Assembly (NCBI GenBank): GCA_964611385.1
Contig: CAZSXS010000092.1
Coordinates: 1 to 12,632 of the forward strand
Direction of reading: 5' to 3'
Origin: CAZSXS01 sp964611385
GTDB taxonomy: Bacteria; Bacillota; Clostridia; Lachnospirales; CAYPQA01
Length of the DNA: 12,632 nucleotides
Positions within the stretch are counted from its first letter, which is position 1; each line of letters starts with the position of its first letter. The notes beneath the pieces are model-generated. The model saw nothing but the letters and a program-made list of their open reading frames with translations. It searched no databases and was not told the DNA's origin. The position numbers were made by a program, and so were the translations under genes. Shown piece by piece: positions 7,636 to 12,632 of this stretch.

Positions 7636-7649
7636 TCCCTTCTATATCT

Positions 7650-7758
7650 GTGCAGCGCTTTTGCTGTACAACTCCAAAATATTAAACTGCCGTTGGATAT
7701 CCGTGGATTCTAACCCACATTTTTTGGAATCATGACTGTTTCAAAACCAAAAACCAAC
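7650..7758 (-). promoter_or_regulatory. Possible structured leader RNA upstream of purK
   Basis: Read on the minus strand, GUUGG (7754-7758) pairs with CCAAC (7692-7696) as a closing stem. Inside it, UUUUUGG (7747-7753) pairs perfectly with CCAAAAA (7721-7727) around a 19-base loop. GUGG (7715-7718) pairs with CCAC (7703-7706) around 8 bases. Together this is a three-way junction. A second hairpin follows: GUACAGC (7663-7669) with GCUGCAC (7650-7656), one G-U pair and a 6-base loop, just before the purK ribosome site. I do not recognise a known riboswitch core; the purine-riboswitch consensus is absent. The pairing is symmetrical, so the transcribed strand is an assumption. Confidence 0.35.
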
Positions 7759-8120
7759 TGGAGCTCAATCTAAGACTTCAAAATGCATTGCAAGATGATG
7801 GACAATCAAACCCTAAGCCTTGTATATGTTAACACCAACCCAAGGTTGTTAAATTTGTCTAATCTTCCCATCAATAAATACGCTTACGAACCTAATATAA
7901 CTCAACTTATTCAGGTAAGTCAAGCTTTTTGCCTAAATAATATTAGAAAATTTGAATGTTTTTGTTTAGCCAATTCCGTGTTTGACCATTGGAAATCAGT
8001 GAGTTCGCCTAAAATGTATAGCGATCAGAGTTTGTCATGAAGCCGTCTGCTTCATCCAAGGCCTTTGAATTCCTTTGGCAAGCCTGTGAGCTTTTATGGC
8101 TTTGAGACGGAGTAAGAATA
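7759..8120. other. Intergenic stretch without a convincing gene
   Basis: Lies between the divergently transcribed purK and aldo/keto reductase genes. An 85-codon frame (7783-8040, plus) has no ribosome site, no recognisable motif and an unusual composition, so it is not called. A short imperfect inverted repeat is seen near 7828-7853 (CAACC-caa-GGTTG at its centre). Also present are a 6-bp pair, ccgtct (8043-8048) with agacgg (8105-8110), and a 9-bp direct repeat, gaagccgtc (8039-8047 and 8213-8221). None is strong. No clear promoter for purK was found here. Confidence 0.5.
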
Positions 8121-8158
8121 TTGTCAACTTTGCTAGAGTAGTGTACACTGTTTATATT
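8121..8158 (+). promoter_or_regulatory. Overlapping candidate promoters for the aldo/keto reductase gene
   Basis: Two sigma-A-like pairs overlap. TTGTCA (8121-8126) and TACACT (8144-8149) are 17 bases apart. TTGCTA (8130-8135) and TATATT (8153-8158) are also 17 bases apart. Either would give a leader of about 70-80 bases. The first has the better -35 and the second the better -10. Confidence 0.55.
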
Positions 8159-8194
8159 CTATAGATTATAGATCATTTATTGGTAAAATTGTAT

Positions 8195-8229
8195 GGCTTT
8201 CATCACTGAAGAGAAGCCGTCACTGGAGG
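8195..8229 (+). promoter_or_regulatory. Small leader hairpin before the aldo/keto reductase ribosome site
   Basis: ggctttca (8195-8202) can pair with tgaa (8207-8210) and agcc (8215-8218) around a tcac loop, with a 4-base bulge (gaga). The strong ribosome site ggagg (8225-8229) begins six bases later, 6 bases before the ATG. A regulatory role is speculative. Confidence 0.3.
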
Positions 8230-8235
8230 TTAATC

Positions 8236-9279
8236 ATGAGAAAAATCAGACTTGGCAAGACAGAAATACAGGCAAGCAGCGTTTCCTTTGGGGTGTTGCC
8301 TTTGCAAAGGGTTCAGGTGACAGAGGCAAGTGTGATTTTGCAACGAGCCTATGACAACGAAATTAATTATTACGACACGGCCAGAACTTACTCAGACAGC
8401 GAAGAAAAAATTGGTATAGCTTTATCAAATGTGCGGAAAAATATAATTATCGCCACCAAATCTCCTGGTCTAACAGGCGAAGCTGTAAGGAAAGACATGG
8501 AAACGAGTTTACGAATGTTAAAGACGGACTACCTTGATGTGCTTCAGCTTCATAACCCAGCCTTTTGCCCAAAACCCGGCAGCGAGGATGGTATCTATGA
8601 TGCGCTCGAAAAAGCGAAAGCTCAAGGGTACATCCTTCATATTGGTATTACCAATCATAGAGCGCCTGTAGCGCTGGAGGCGATCGAATCTGGACTTTAC
8701 GAGCTTTTACAGTTTCCTTTATCTTACTTGTCTAGTTCGTCGGAGCTTAAAGTGAAGGAGCTTTGCAGTTCAGCAGATATGGGCTTTGTGGCTATGAAGC
8801 CTTTAGGAGGCGGCGTATTGCAAAACGCTAGGGCCGTTTTTCAATTTTTTGAAGAGCACCAAGACGCTTTACCCATCTATGGCATTCAGCATATGCATGA
8901 GCTGGAAGAGTTTATAAACCTTGCTCAGCGGCCGCCTACTGCGGAGGAACTCGTAGAGCTGTTGGCTATCCAAGAAAAAGACAGGGCCGAACTGAAAGGG
9001 AATTTTTGCAGAAACTGCGGTTACTGCCTCCCCTGCCCAAAGGGTATCAAAGTGGATCATGTTTGCCGGAGCTACTACAATTTAAGACGAATGCCAATTC
9101 GAAACATGATCAATGAAGAGTGGAAGAAGAGTATGGAAGACACAAAAAACTGTATCCGCTGCGGTGCCTGCAGTAAGCGTTGCCCTTATGAGCTTGACCC
9201 GCCTTCCCGCTTCGAATTGATGTACCAAGACTATATGGAAGCTTATAACCGCTACACAAAAAATGAAGAGCCAAAATAA
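8236..9279 (+). CDS. Aldo/keto reductase with C-terminal double [4Fe-4S] ferredoxin domain
   Basis: 347 residues. The N-terminal AKR barrel carries the expected catalytic tetrad: Asp47 in YYDTA, Tyr52, Lys75 in ATKSP and His106 in LQLHNP. Helix and strand motifs for the nicotinamide site are also visible (GITNH, KPLGGG). The C-terminus holds CRNCGYCLPCPKGI (Cys258, 261, 264, 267) and CIRCGACSKRCPYEL (Cys306, 309, 312, 316), enough ligands for two [4Fe-4S] clusters. This architecture is common in anaerobes and suggests electron transfer between a ferredoxin-like partner and a carbonyl or redox substrate. The substrate is not predictable. GGAGG lies 6 bases before the ATG. A GNAT acetyltransferase gene follows 20 bases after the stop, probably in the same transcript. 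Confidence 0.95.
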   Translation: MRKIRLGKTEIQASSVSFGVLPLQRVQVTEASVILQRAYDNEINYYDTARTYSDSEEKIGIALSNVRKNIIIATKSPGLTGEAVRKDMETSLRMLKTDYLDVLQLHNPAFCPKPGSEDGIYDALEKAKAQGYILHIGITNHRAPVALEAIESGLYELLQFPLSYLSSSSELKVKELCSSADMGFVAMKPLGGGVLQNARAVFQFFEEHQDALPIYGIQHMHELEEFINLAQRPPTAEELVELLAIQEKDRAELKGNFCRNCGYCLPCPKGIKVDHVCRSYYNLRRMPIRNMINEEWKKSMEDTKNCIRCGACSKRCPYELDPPSRFELMYQDYMEAYNRYTKNEEPK

Positions 9280-9299
9280 AGTTCATGGATAGGAGTACA

Positions 9300-9887
9300 A
9301 TGGAAATGGAAAAAAGAATGGACAAGAAAGATTGGTTTAATGAAAATTTGATTTTAGTCTTTCCGAATCCCTCTCACCGAGAGCTCTGGAGAAAAATTAT
9401 TGGAGAGTTTGAGGAACGAAACGAAAAGATTATTCCCTATGGCTTAAAGCTGGATTGTGTTGATTATGATGATTATCTTCAATTTACGATTGAAAATCAT
9501 AATGACATGAACATTCCTCAGAATTATGTTCCTTCTAGCACTTATTTTTTGATGGATAAAAATCAGGATAAGATCTTAGGGGCTGTAAACATACGTCATC
9601 GCTTAAATGAGAGTCTCTTGAATATAGGCGGGCATGTGGGCTACGGTCTGGCACCCAGTGAAAGAAAAAAGGGCTATGCACCAACTATGCTTGCCCTTGC
9701 TCTTGACCTCTGTCTTTCCTTGGGGATAACTCGAGCTTTAGTAACCTGTAATGAATCAAATACGCCTTCTTCGAGAACTATACGTAAAAATGGAGGTGTC
9801 TTGGAAAGCTTGTTTCCAGATGAGGACGGTACGATCGTGGAAAGGTATTGGATAGACTTGACAGATAGGGCTTACACAAAAAGATAA
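9300..9887 (+). CDS. GNAT family N-acetyltransferase
   Basis: About 195 residues. The C-terminal half has the GNAT fold pattern: a beta strand GHVGYGLAPSER, the acetyl-CoA phosphate loop ERKKGYA (121-127), then a helix (PTMLALALDLCLSLG). A beta strand ALVTCNESNTPSSRTIRKNGG follows, with the Asn and Ser typical of this superfamily. The extended N-terminal part (about 1-75) is less conserved in the pattern I can see. It would transfer an acetyl group from acetyl-CoA to an amine; the substrate is unknown. ATG at 9300 is chosen because AGGAG lies 4 bases before it. ATG at 9306 is also possible, and the ATG at 9285 would lie upstream of that ribosome site. Confidence 0.88.
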   Translation: MEMEKRMDKKDWFNENLILVFPNPSHRELWRKIIGEFEERNEKIIPYGLKLDCVDYDDYLQFTIENHNDMNIPQNYVPSSTYFLMDKNQDKILGAVNIRHRLNESLLNIGGHVGYGLAPSERKKGYAPTMLALALDLCLSLGITRALVTCNESNTPSSRTIRKNGGVLESLFPDEDGTIVERYWIDLTDRAYTKR

Positions 9888-9894
9888 AAAGATA

Positions 9895-9923
9895 GAGACA
9901 CAGACTATACGATAACGTATAAT
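9895..9923 (+). promoter_or_regulatory. Sigma-A-type promoter for the glycosyltransferase-proC unit
   Basis: A perfect -10 TATAAT (9918-9923) has a 4-of-6 -35 match GAGACA (9895-9900) at exactly 17 bases. It begins 8 bases after the acetyltransferase stop. No terminator is evident before it, so read-through from upstream is likely as well. The predicted leader is about 100-120 bases. Confidence 0.65.
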
Positions 9924-9979
9924 ATAGATGTGAAGATCTTTTCTTTATTCTTCAAAAATCAGGGCACCGATGGTATCTA

Positions 9980-10023
9980 TACTCAGTTTCTTAAACGTAT
10001 GTAAAGCAGAATGTAACTGAGTA
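9980..10023 (+). promoter_or_regulatory. Inverted repeat in the glycosyltransferase leader
   Basis: tactcagtt (9980-9988) and aactgagta (10015-10023) are perfect reverse complements around a 26-base loop. The repeat sits just before the start region of the glycosyltransferase. It could be an RNA hairpin affecting a start that lacks a strong ribosome site, or a protein-binding dyad. Confidence 0.4.
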
Positions 10024-10051
10024 ATCGTATTTGATGAAAGAATGTGAGATT

Positions 10052-11071
10052 ATGATAGTACTAATCCCAGCATATGAACCTACAGAGAAAATGATTACAT
10101 TAATCATGGGACTCAACGTGTACAATGTGGATATTCTGATTGTAAATGATGGCAGCGATTCGGCTTTTGACACTTTTTTTGACCAGGCAGAAGAACTGGG
10201 GTGTAAAGTACTGAAGCACCCTGTTAATCAAGGAAAGGGAGCGGCATTAAAGACTGGGTTTTCTTACATTCTTTCTCAGCGTATGCGTCAGCATGTAGTT
10301 TGCGCCGATGCCGATGCACAGCACAGCGTAAAGGATATTTTGAATGTTGGAAAGCAAATCCAGAACAAGCCGGAAATTATCCTTGGCGTTCGAAGGTTTG
10401 AAGGAAAATCCCCCTATGGAATCGTTCCATTAAAAAGTCGGATTGGAAACAAGCTAACAGCGATAGCTTTCAAGCTGGCAACAGGCTTTTACATTTCGGA
10501 TACCCAAACAGGCCTTCGGGGCTTTTGCTTTGATTTACTGCCTTGGCTCTGCTCTATTGAAGGCAGCCGGTTTGAATATGAGCTCAACATGCTTTTAAAG
10601 ACCAGAGAAGCTTCCGTCACCATCCGAGAAATCCCGATTTCTACTATCTATGAAAACGACAGTAGCAGGTCACACTTTCGGCCCATTGTGGATTCTTTCC
10701 GTATTTATTTGCCTTTGGTAAAGTTCTGTGCCTCTTCCTTACTTTCATCTGGATTGGATTTCTTCTTGCTGCTGATTTTGAGAGGTTTTGGGGTAAGCTT
10801 GTTTTTCAGTGTAGCCCTTGCAAGGATTACAAGCTCTACTGTTAATTACTTTTCGAACAAAATTTTTGTTTTTGAAGGAAAAAAGGGCAAGGGAGTACAG
10901 TCTGCTCTTAGGTATTTTGCTTCGGTAGCTGGTATGATGTTATTGAATTACTTTCTGATTGCGATCTTAACCCGCATTGGACTCAACTTGATTCTTGCAA
11001 AGCTTATGGTGGAATCCCTGCTTTTTGTTGTCAGTTATTTGTTGCAGAAACATTTTGTGTTTAAACATTAA
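10052..11071 (+). CDS. GT2 family glycosyltransferase fused to a GtrA-like membrane domain
   Basis: 339 residues from ATG 10052. The N-terminal two thirds is a DPM1/DPG-synthase-like GT2 domain: MIVLIPAYEP (start), IVNDGSDS (30-37), NQGKGAALKTG, the metal-binding DADAQH (85-90) and SDTQTGLRGF (149-158). It ends with a helix region that precedes the membrane. The C-terminal part (about 223-339) has four hydrophobic helices with the GtrA hallmark VNYFSNKIFVF. Fusions like this usually transfer a sugar from a nucleotide donor to a polyprenyl phosphate and flip or use it for cell-surface decoration; the sugar is unknown. ATG 10034 or TTG 10031 are alternative starts. None has a good ribosome site, and 10052 gives the most typical N-terminus. 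Confidence 0.9.
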   Translation: MIVLIPAYEPTEKMITLIMGLNVYNVDILIVNDGSDSAFDTFFDQAEELGCKVLKHPVNQGKGAALKTGFSYILSQRMRQHVVCADADAQHSVKDILNVGKQIQNKPEIILGVRRFEGKSPYGIVPLKSRIGNKLTAIAFKLATGFYISDTQTGLRGFCFDLLPWLCSIEGSRFEYELNMLLKTREASVTIREIPISTIYENDSSRSHFRPIVDSFRIYLPLVKFCASSLLSSGLDFFLLLILRGFGVSLFFSVALARITSSTVNYFSNKIFVFEGKKGKGVQSALRYFASVAGMMLLNYFLIAILTRIGLNLILAKLMVESLLFVVSYLLQKHFVFKH

Positions 11072-11096
11072 TTAAATACTATTCTTGGAGGTTCAA

Positions 11097-11912
11097 ATGA
11101 ATATAGGATTTTGGGGGGCAGGAAATCTACCTTCTGCTATTATTGATGGTTTTTTACAGGCAGGTAGCCCTGTGAAAATTTTTGTAAATGATGTAAATCA
11201 AGAAATCGTAAATGAGTATAAAGCAAAGGGAATGGATGCTTTTAAGCTGGACAAAGGTCATGAGATTAGCGATTTATCGCTCTTATTGATTGCCTTAAAG
11301 CCTCATATCTTGCCAAAGGCAATAAAGGACTTACAGGATTCCTTGGCGAAAAGCAAGCACAAGCCTTTAATTATTTCTGTGGTTGCTGGCTACAGTCTTT
11401 CTTCCCTCTCAGAACTTCTGGGTACCGGAGTGCCCATCATTCGGTTGATGCCAAACCTGAACGCAAGGGTGAATGCTGGTATTTTTACATACTGCTGCAA
11501 CGAGCACTGTACTGCGGAGCAAGTACAACAGCTGGAAGAACTCTTCAAGCCTCTGGGCCTTGTGATGCCTTTGGATGAAAGTTTGTTTTCCGTAGCCTTT
11601 GCATTAGGTGGCAGCAGTCCGGCTTTTGCATATCTATTTATTGATGCTCTCGCAAATGGGGCTGTCAAAATGGGCATGAACAAAAAGACTGCCTTAGCTT
11701 TGGCAGCTCAGGCAGTCTTGGGTAGTGCAAAAACCATCTTGGAAGCAAAGCAGCACCCTCAAGTCCTCGTTGAGCAGGTCTGCTCCCCAAAGGGAATGAC
11801 CATAGAAGGCGTGCATCTACTTAAAGAATGCGGCTTCGAGGGCGAAGTTATGTCCGCATTAGAAAAGGCAATATTGAAGGAAGCGGAGTTGGGGAAGGGC
11901 AGTTCGAAGTAA
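11097..11912 (+). CDS. proC: Pyrroline-5-carboxylate reductase, divergent
   Basis: 271 residues, the usual length. It reduces 1-pyrroline-5-carboxylate to proline with NAD(P)H. The Rossmann loop is FWGAGNLPSAI (5-15), followed by VVAGYSL and RLMPNLNAR (116-124), where ProC usually has MPNTPA. SSPAFAYLFIDAL (163-175) and CSPKGMTIEG (209-218) follow, the latter replacing the common SPGGTTI. The domain order is otherwise standard, with an all-helical C-terminal dimerisation domain. The start is clear: TTGGAGG lies 5 bases before ATG 11097. It follows the glycosyltransferase stop by 25 bases and is probably cotranscribed with it. Substitutions in two signature loops leave room for altered substrate or a ProC paralogue rather than the main enzyme. 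Confidence 0.88.
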   Translation: MNIGFWGAGNLPSAIIDGFLQAGSPVKIFVNDVNQEIVNEYKAKGMDAFKLDKGHEISDLSLLLIALKPHILPKAIKDLQDSLAKSKHKPLIISVVAGYSLSSLSELLGTGVPIIRLMPNLNARVNAGIFTYCCNEHCTAEQVQQLEELFKPLGLVMPLDESLFSVAFALGGSSPAFAYLFIDALANGAVKMGMNKKTALALAAQAVLGSAKTILEAKQHPQVLVEQVCSPKGMTIEGVHLLKECGFEGEVMSALEKAILKEAELGKGSSK

Positions 11913-11953
11913 TTTATATTTTCAAAAATCTTCACAAGCTATGAAATTTTCTC

Positions 11954-11982
11954 TTGACAAAAGCTCTTGAGACTGGTATGAT
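11954..11982 (+). promoter_or_regulatory. Strong promoter for tRNA-Ser
   Basis: A consensus -35 TTGACA (11954-11959) and a -10 TATGAT (11977-11982) are separated by 17 bases, with TGG forming an extended -10. Transcription should begin near 11989-11990, about 16 bases before the mature tRNA. This is a high-strength arrangement suited to a stable RNA. Confidence 0.85.
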
Positions 11983-12006
11983 TGTCCCCGTTGAAAAGAG
12001 CTTTTG
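11958..12006. repeat. 11-bp inverted repeat around the tRNA-Ser promoter
   Basis: caaaagctctt (11958-11968) and aagagcttttg (11996-12006) are perfect reverse complements with a 27-base spacer that contains the -10 element. The first arm overlaps the end of the -35 box, and the second runs into the first base of the tRNA. The first arm lies upstream of the predicted transcription start, so this is not an RNA hairpin. A DNA-binding site or chance are the alternatives. Confidence 0.55.
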
Positions 12007-12094
12007 GAGAAGTACCCAAGAGGTTGAAGGGGCTCCCCTGGAAAGGGAGTAGGTCGTTAATAGCGGCGCGAGGGTTCAAATCCCTCTTTCTCCG
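12006..12094 (+). tRNA. tRNA-Ser (anticodon GGA)
   Basis: The cloverleaf is complete: acceptor GGAGAAG with TTTCTCC (one G-U pair), D stem CCC/GGG, anticodon stem CTCCC/GGGAG and loop CTGGAAA (anticodon GGA at 12040-12042, reading UCU/UCC). The long class II variable arm has a GTCG/CGGC stem. The T arm is GAGGG TTCAAAT CCCTC, and the discriminator is G at 12094. The long variable arm and G discriminator are serine-specific. CCA is not encoded; TAG follows directly. The last 19 bases overlap the end of a recombinase gene on the opposite strand. Confidence 0.96.
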
Positions 12095-12632
12095 TAGAAA
12101 TCATCAGCATTTGCGAGAGAATGTTGAAAAGCAAAGCCAGAGGGCAGTGTTACCACACAGCCCTCTGGTATTTTTTTGTTCATTTGTTCATAATCAATAA
12201 CCATATCAGGGAAAAAATTCAGATACACGGTAGCTTTATCGGGAAACACATCTATCTTGTGTACGTACATTTCAATAATCTGCTTGATATTTTTTAACTC
12301 ACCCGATTTAAGCAGAAAAGCAATTTTCTTAAAAATAGCCTTGACATCATTAACCTGTACTTCATCAATCTTCATTCCGTTTTGTAGTTTGGCAAGTTCA
12401 CTTTCAAGCTGTATCTTACGTTTTTCGGTTTCTTCAAGCTTTTCGATGAGTATTTGTGACTGTGTTTTAATCAGAAGATTGACTATGCCATCTATATCTC
12501 CCGATACTTCCCTTAGCTGAACTTGAAGCCTTTTAATCATTTCATTAGCTCCACTATTCTGTGCTTTGAGATAGCTGTTATATTCAGCGGTTATGCTTTC
12601 GGCACATTTATCTGAAAAAACGTATTCTGATA
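12076..12632 (-). CDS. Large serine recombinase, C-terminal part (N-terminus beyond the window)
   Basis: The frame is open from the window edge to a TGA at 12076-12078; about 184 residues are visible. The visible part matches the C-terminal coiled-coil region of large serine recombinases: SGDIDGIVNLL, then LIEKLEETEKRKIQLESELAKLQ, a long heptad-rich helix. The usual last domain follows (FLLKSGELKNIKQIIEMYVHKIDVF and a beta strand VYLNFF). The catalytic serine domain and zinc ribbon would lie outside the window. The last six codons and stop are encoded on the strand opposite the T arm and acceptor stem of tRNA-Ser. Such enzymes catalyse site-specific integration or excision of phages and integrative elements, with the gene often next to the attachment site. 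Alternatives are a cryptic remnant or a gene broken further upstream. Confidence 0.85.
   Translation of the reverse strand, partial: SEYVFSDKCAESITAEYNSYLKAQNSGANEMIKRLQVQLREVSGDIDGIVNLLIKTQSQILIEKLEETEKRKIQLESELAKLQNGMKIDEVQVNDVKAIFKKIAFLLKSGELKNIKQIIEMYVHKIDVFPDKATVYLNFFPDMVIDYEQMNKKIPEGCVVTLPSGFAFQHSLANADDFYGERGI
12078..12100. other. Probable attachment-site junction at the tRNA-Ser 3' end
   Basis: The tRNA ends without CCA, and a recombinase reading frame enters its 3' end from the other side. This is the arrangement expected where an element has joined the chromosome at a tRNA. The exact crossover cannot be seen: the second copy of the core sequence lies outside the window. Positions are therefore approximate, and the call is inference. 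Confidence 0.4.
12137..12177 (+). terminator. Strong intrinsic terminator facing away from tRNA-Ser
   Basis: ccagagggc (12137-12145) pairs perfectly with gccctctgg (12160-12168). Within the loop gtgt (12147-12150) also pairs with acac (12155-12158). A TA and then seven T residues (12171-12177) follow. It is 42 bases beyond the tRNA and should end its transcript. It lies antisense inside the recombinase coding sequence. On the other strand no T-run follows, so the recombinase is not terminated there. Confidence 0.88.

Noticed and set aside
7692..7758. A degenerate tRNA (tRNA-Trp-like pieces such as TTCCAAA and GTGGGTTAGAATCC on the minus strand)
   Set aside because: The T-arm stem is a base short on one side, the anticodon stem does not pair, and a 7-bp stem incompatible with a cloverleaf forms instead.
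7636..7800. Purine riboswitch before purK
   Set aside because: The conserved core (TATA, TCTACC and GACTA elements in order) is not present on either strand.
7783..8040. 85-codon reading frame on the plus strand between purK and the aldo/keto reductase gene
   Set aside because: No ribosome site, no recognisable motif, and composition typical of noncoding A/T-rich DNA.
8039..8221. 9-bp direct repeat gaagccgtc upstream of the aldo/keto reductase
   Set aside because: It is short, widely spaced (174 bp) and not linked to a clear promoter element; chance is likely.
11982..12200. 72-codon reading frame across tRNA-Ser
   Set aside because: It is a chance frame through the tRNA and its terminator.
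1..12632. CRISPR array, rRNA or insertion sequence
   Set aside because: No short regularly spaced repeats, no rRNA sequence and no transposase or matching terminal repeats were seen.

Overview
The window looks like chromosomal DNA of a low-to-mid GC Bacillota, probably an anaerobic member of the Clostridia. The basis is strong GGAGG-type ribosome binding sites, sigma-A-like promoters, short intrinsic terminators, and an aldo/keto reductase with a two-cluster ferredoxin tail of a kind common in anaerobes. I cannot assign a genus from the sequence alone.

Left part (1-5950, all minus strand): an ABC-transporter locus. In transcription order it has an XRE-type repressor-like gene, a LolD/MacB-type ATPase overlapping it, an intrinsic terminator, and a fresh extended -10 promoter. 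After the promoter come a 997-residue exported, membrane-anchored protein built of tandem Ig-like (NEW3/CARDB-like) repeats, then a MacB/FtsX-type permease that overlaps it by 8 bases. Together these would form an ATP-driven membrane complex whose extracytoplasmic part is the repeat protein, which may take the place of the usual MacA/HlyD adaptor. A 20-bp perfect inverted repeat closes the locus.

Middle (5956-8235): purK and purE (minus strand, order purK-purE) form a two-gene unit for the two-step carboxylation of AIR in purine synthesis. Upstream of purK lies about 600 bp without a convincing gene. The end nearest purK can fold into a three-way junction plus a hairpin and may be a regulatory leader.

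Right part (8236-11912, plus strand): an aldo/keto reductase with two [4Fe-4S] motifs and a GNAT acetyltransferase form one unit. A GT2-GtrA fusion glycosyltransferase and a divergent pyrroline-5-carboxylate reductase (proC) form a second unit behind its own promoter.

Right end (11954-12632): tRNA-Ser(GGA) with an excellent promoter and no encoded CCA. Facing it, and overlapping its 3' end by 19 bases on the opposite strand, is the C-terminal part of a large serine recombinase that runs off the window. A strong tRNA-direction terminator is embedded antisense in the recombinase coding sequence. The simplest reading is that the window enters an integrated mobile element at or near the 3' end of the tRNA gene. 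This junction, the possible purK leader and the repeat-protein ABC locus are the parts most worth following up.
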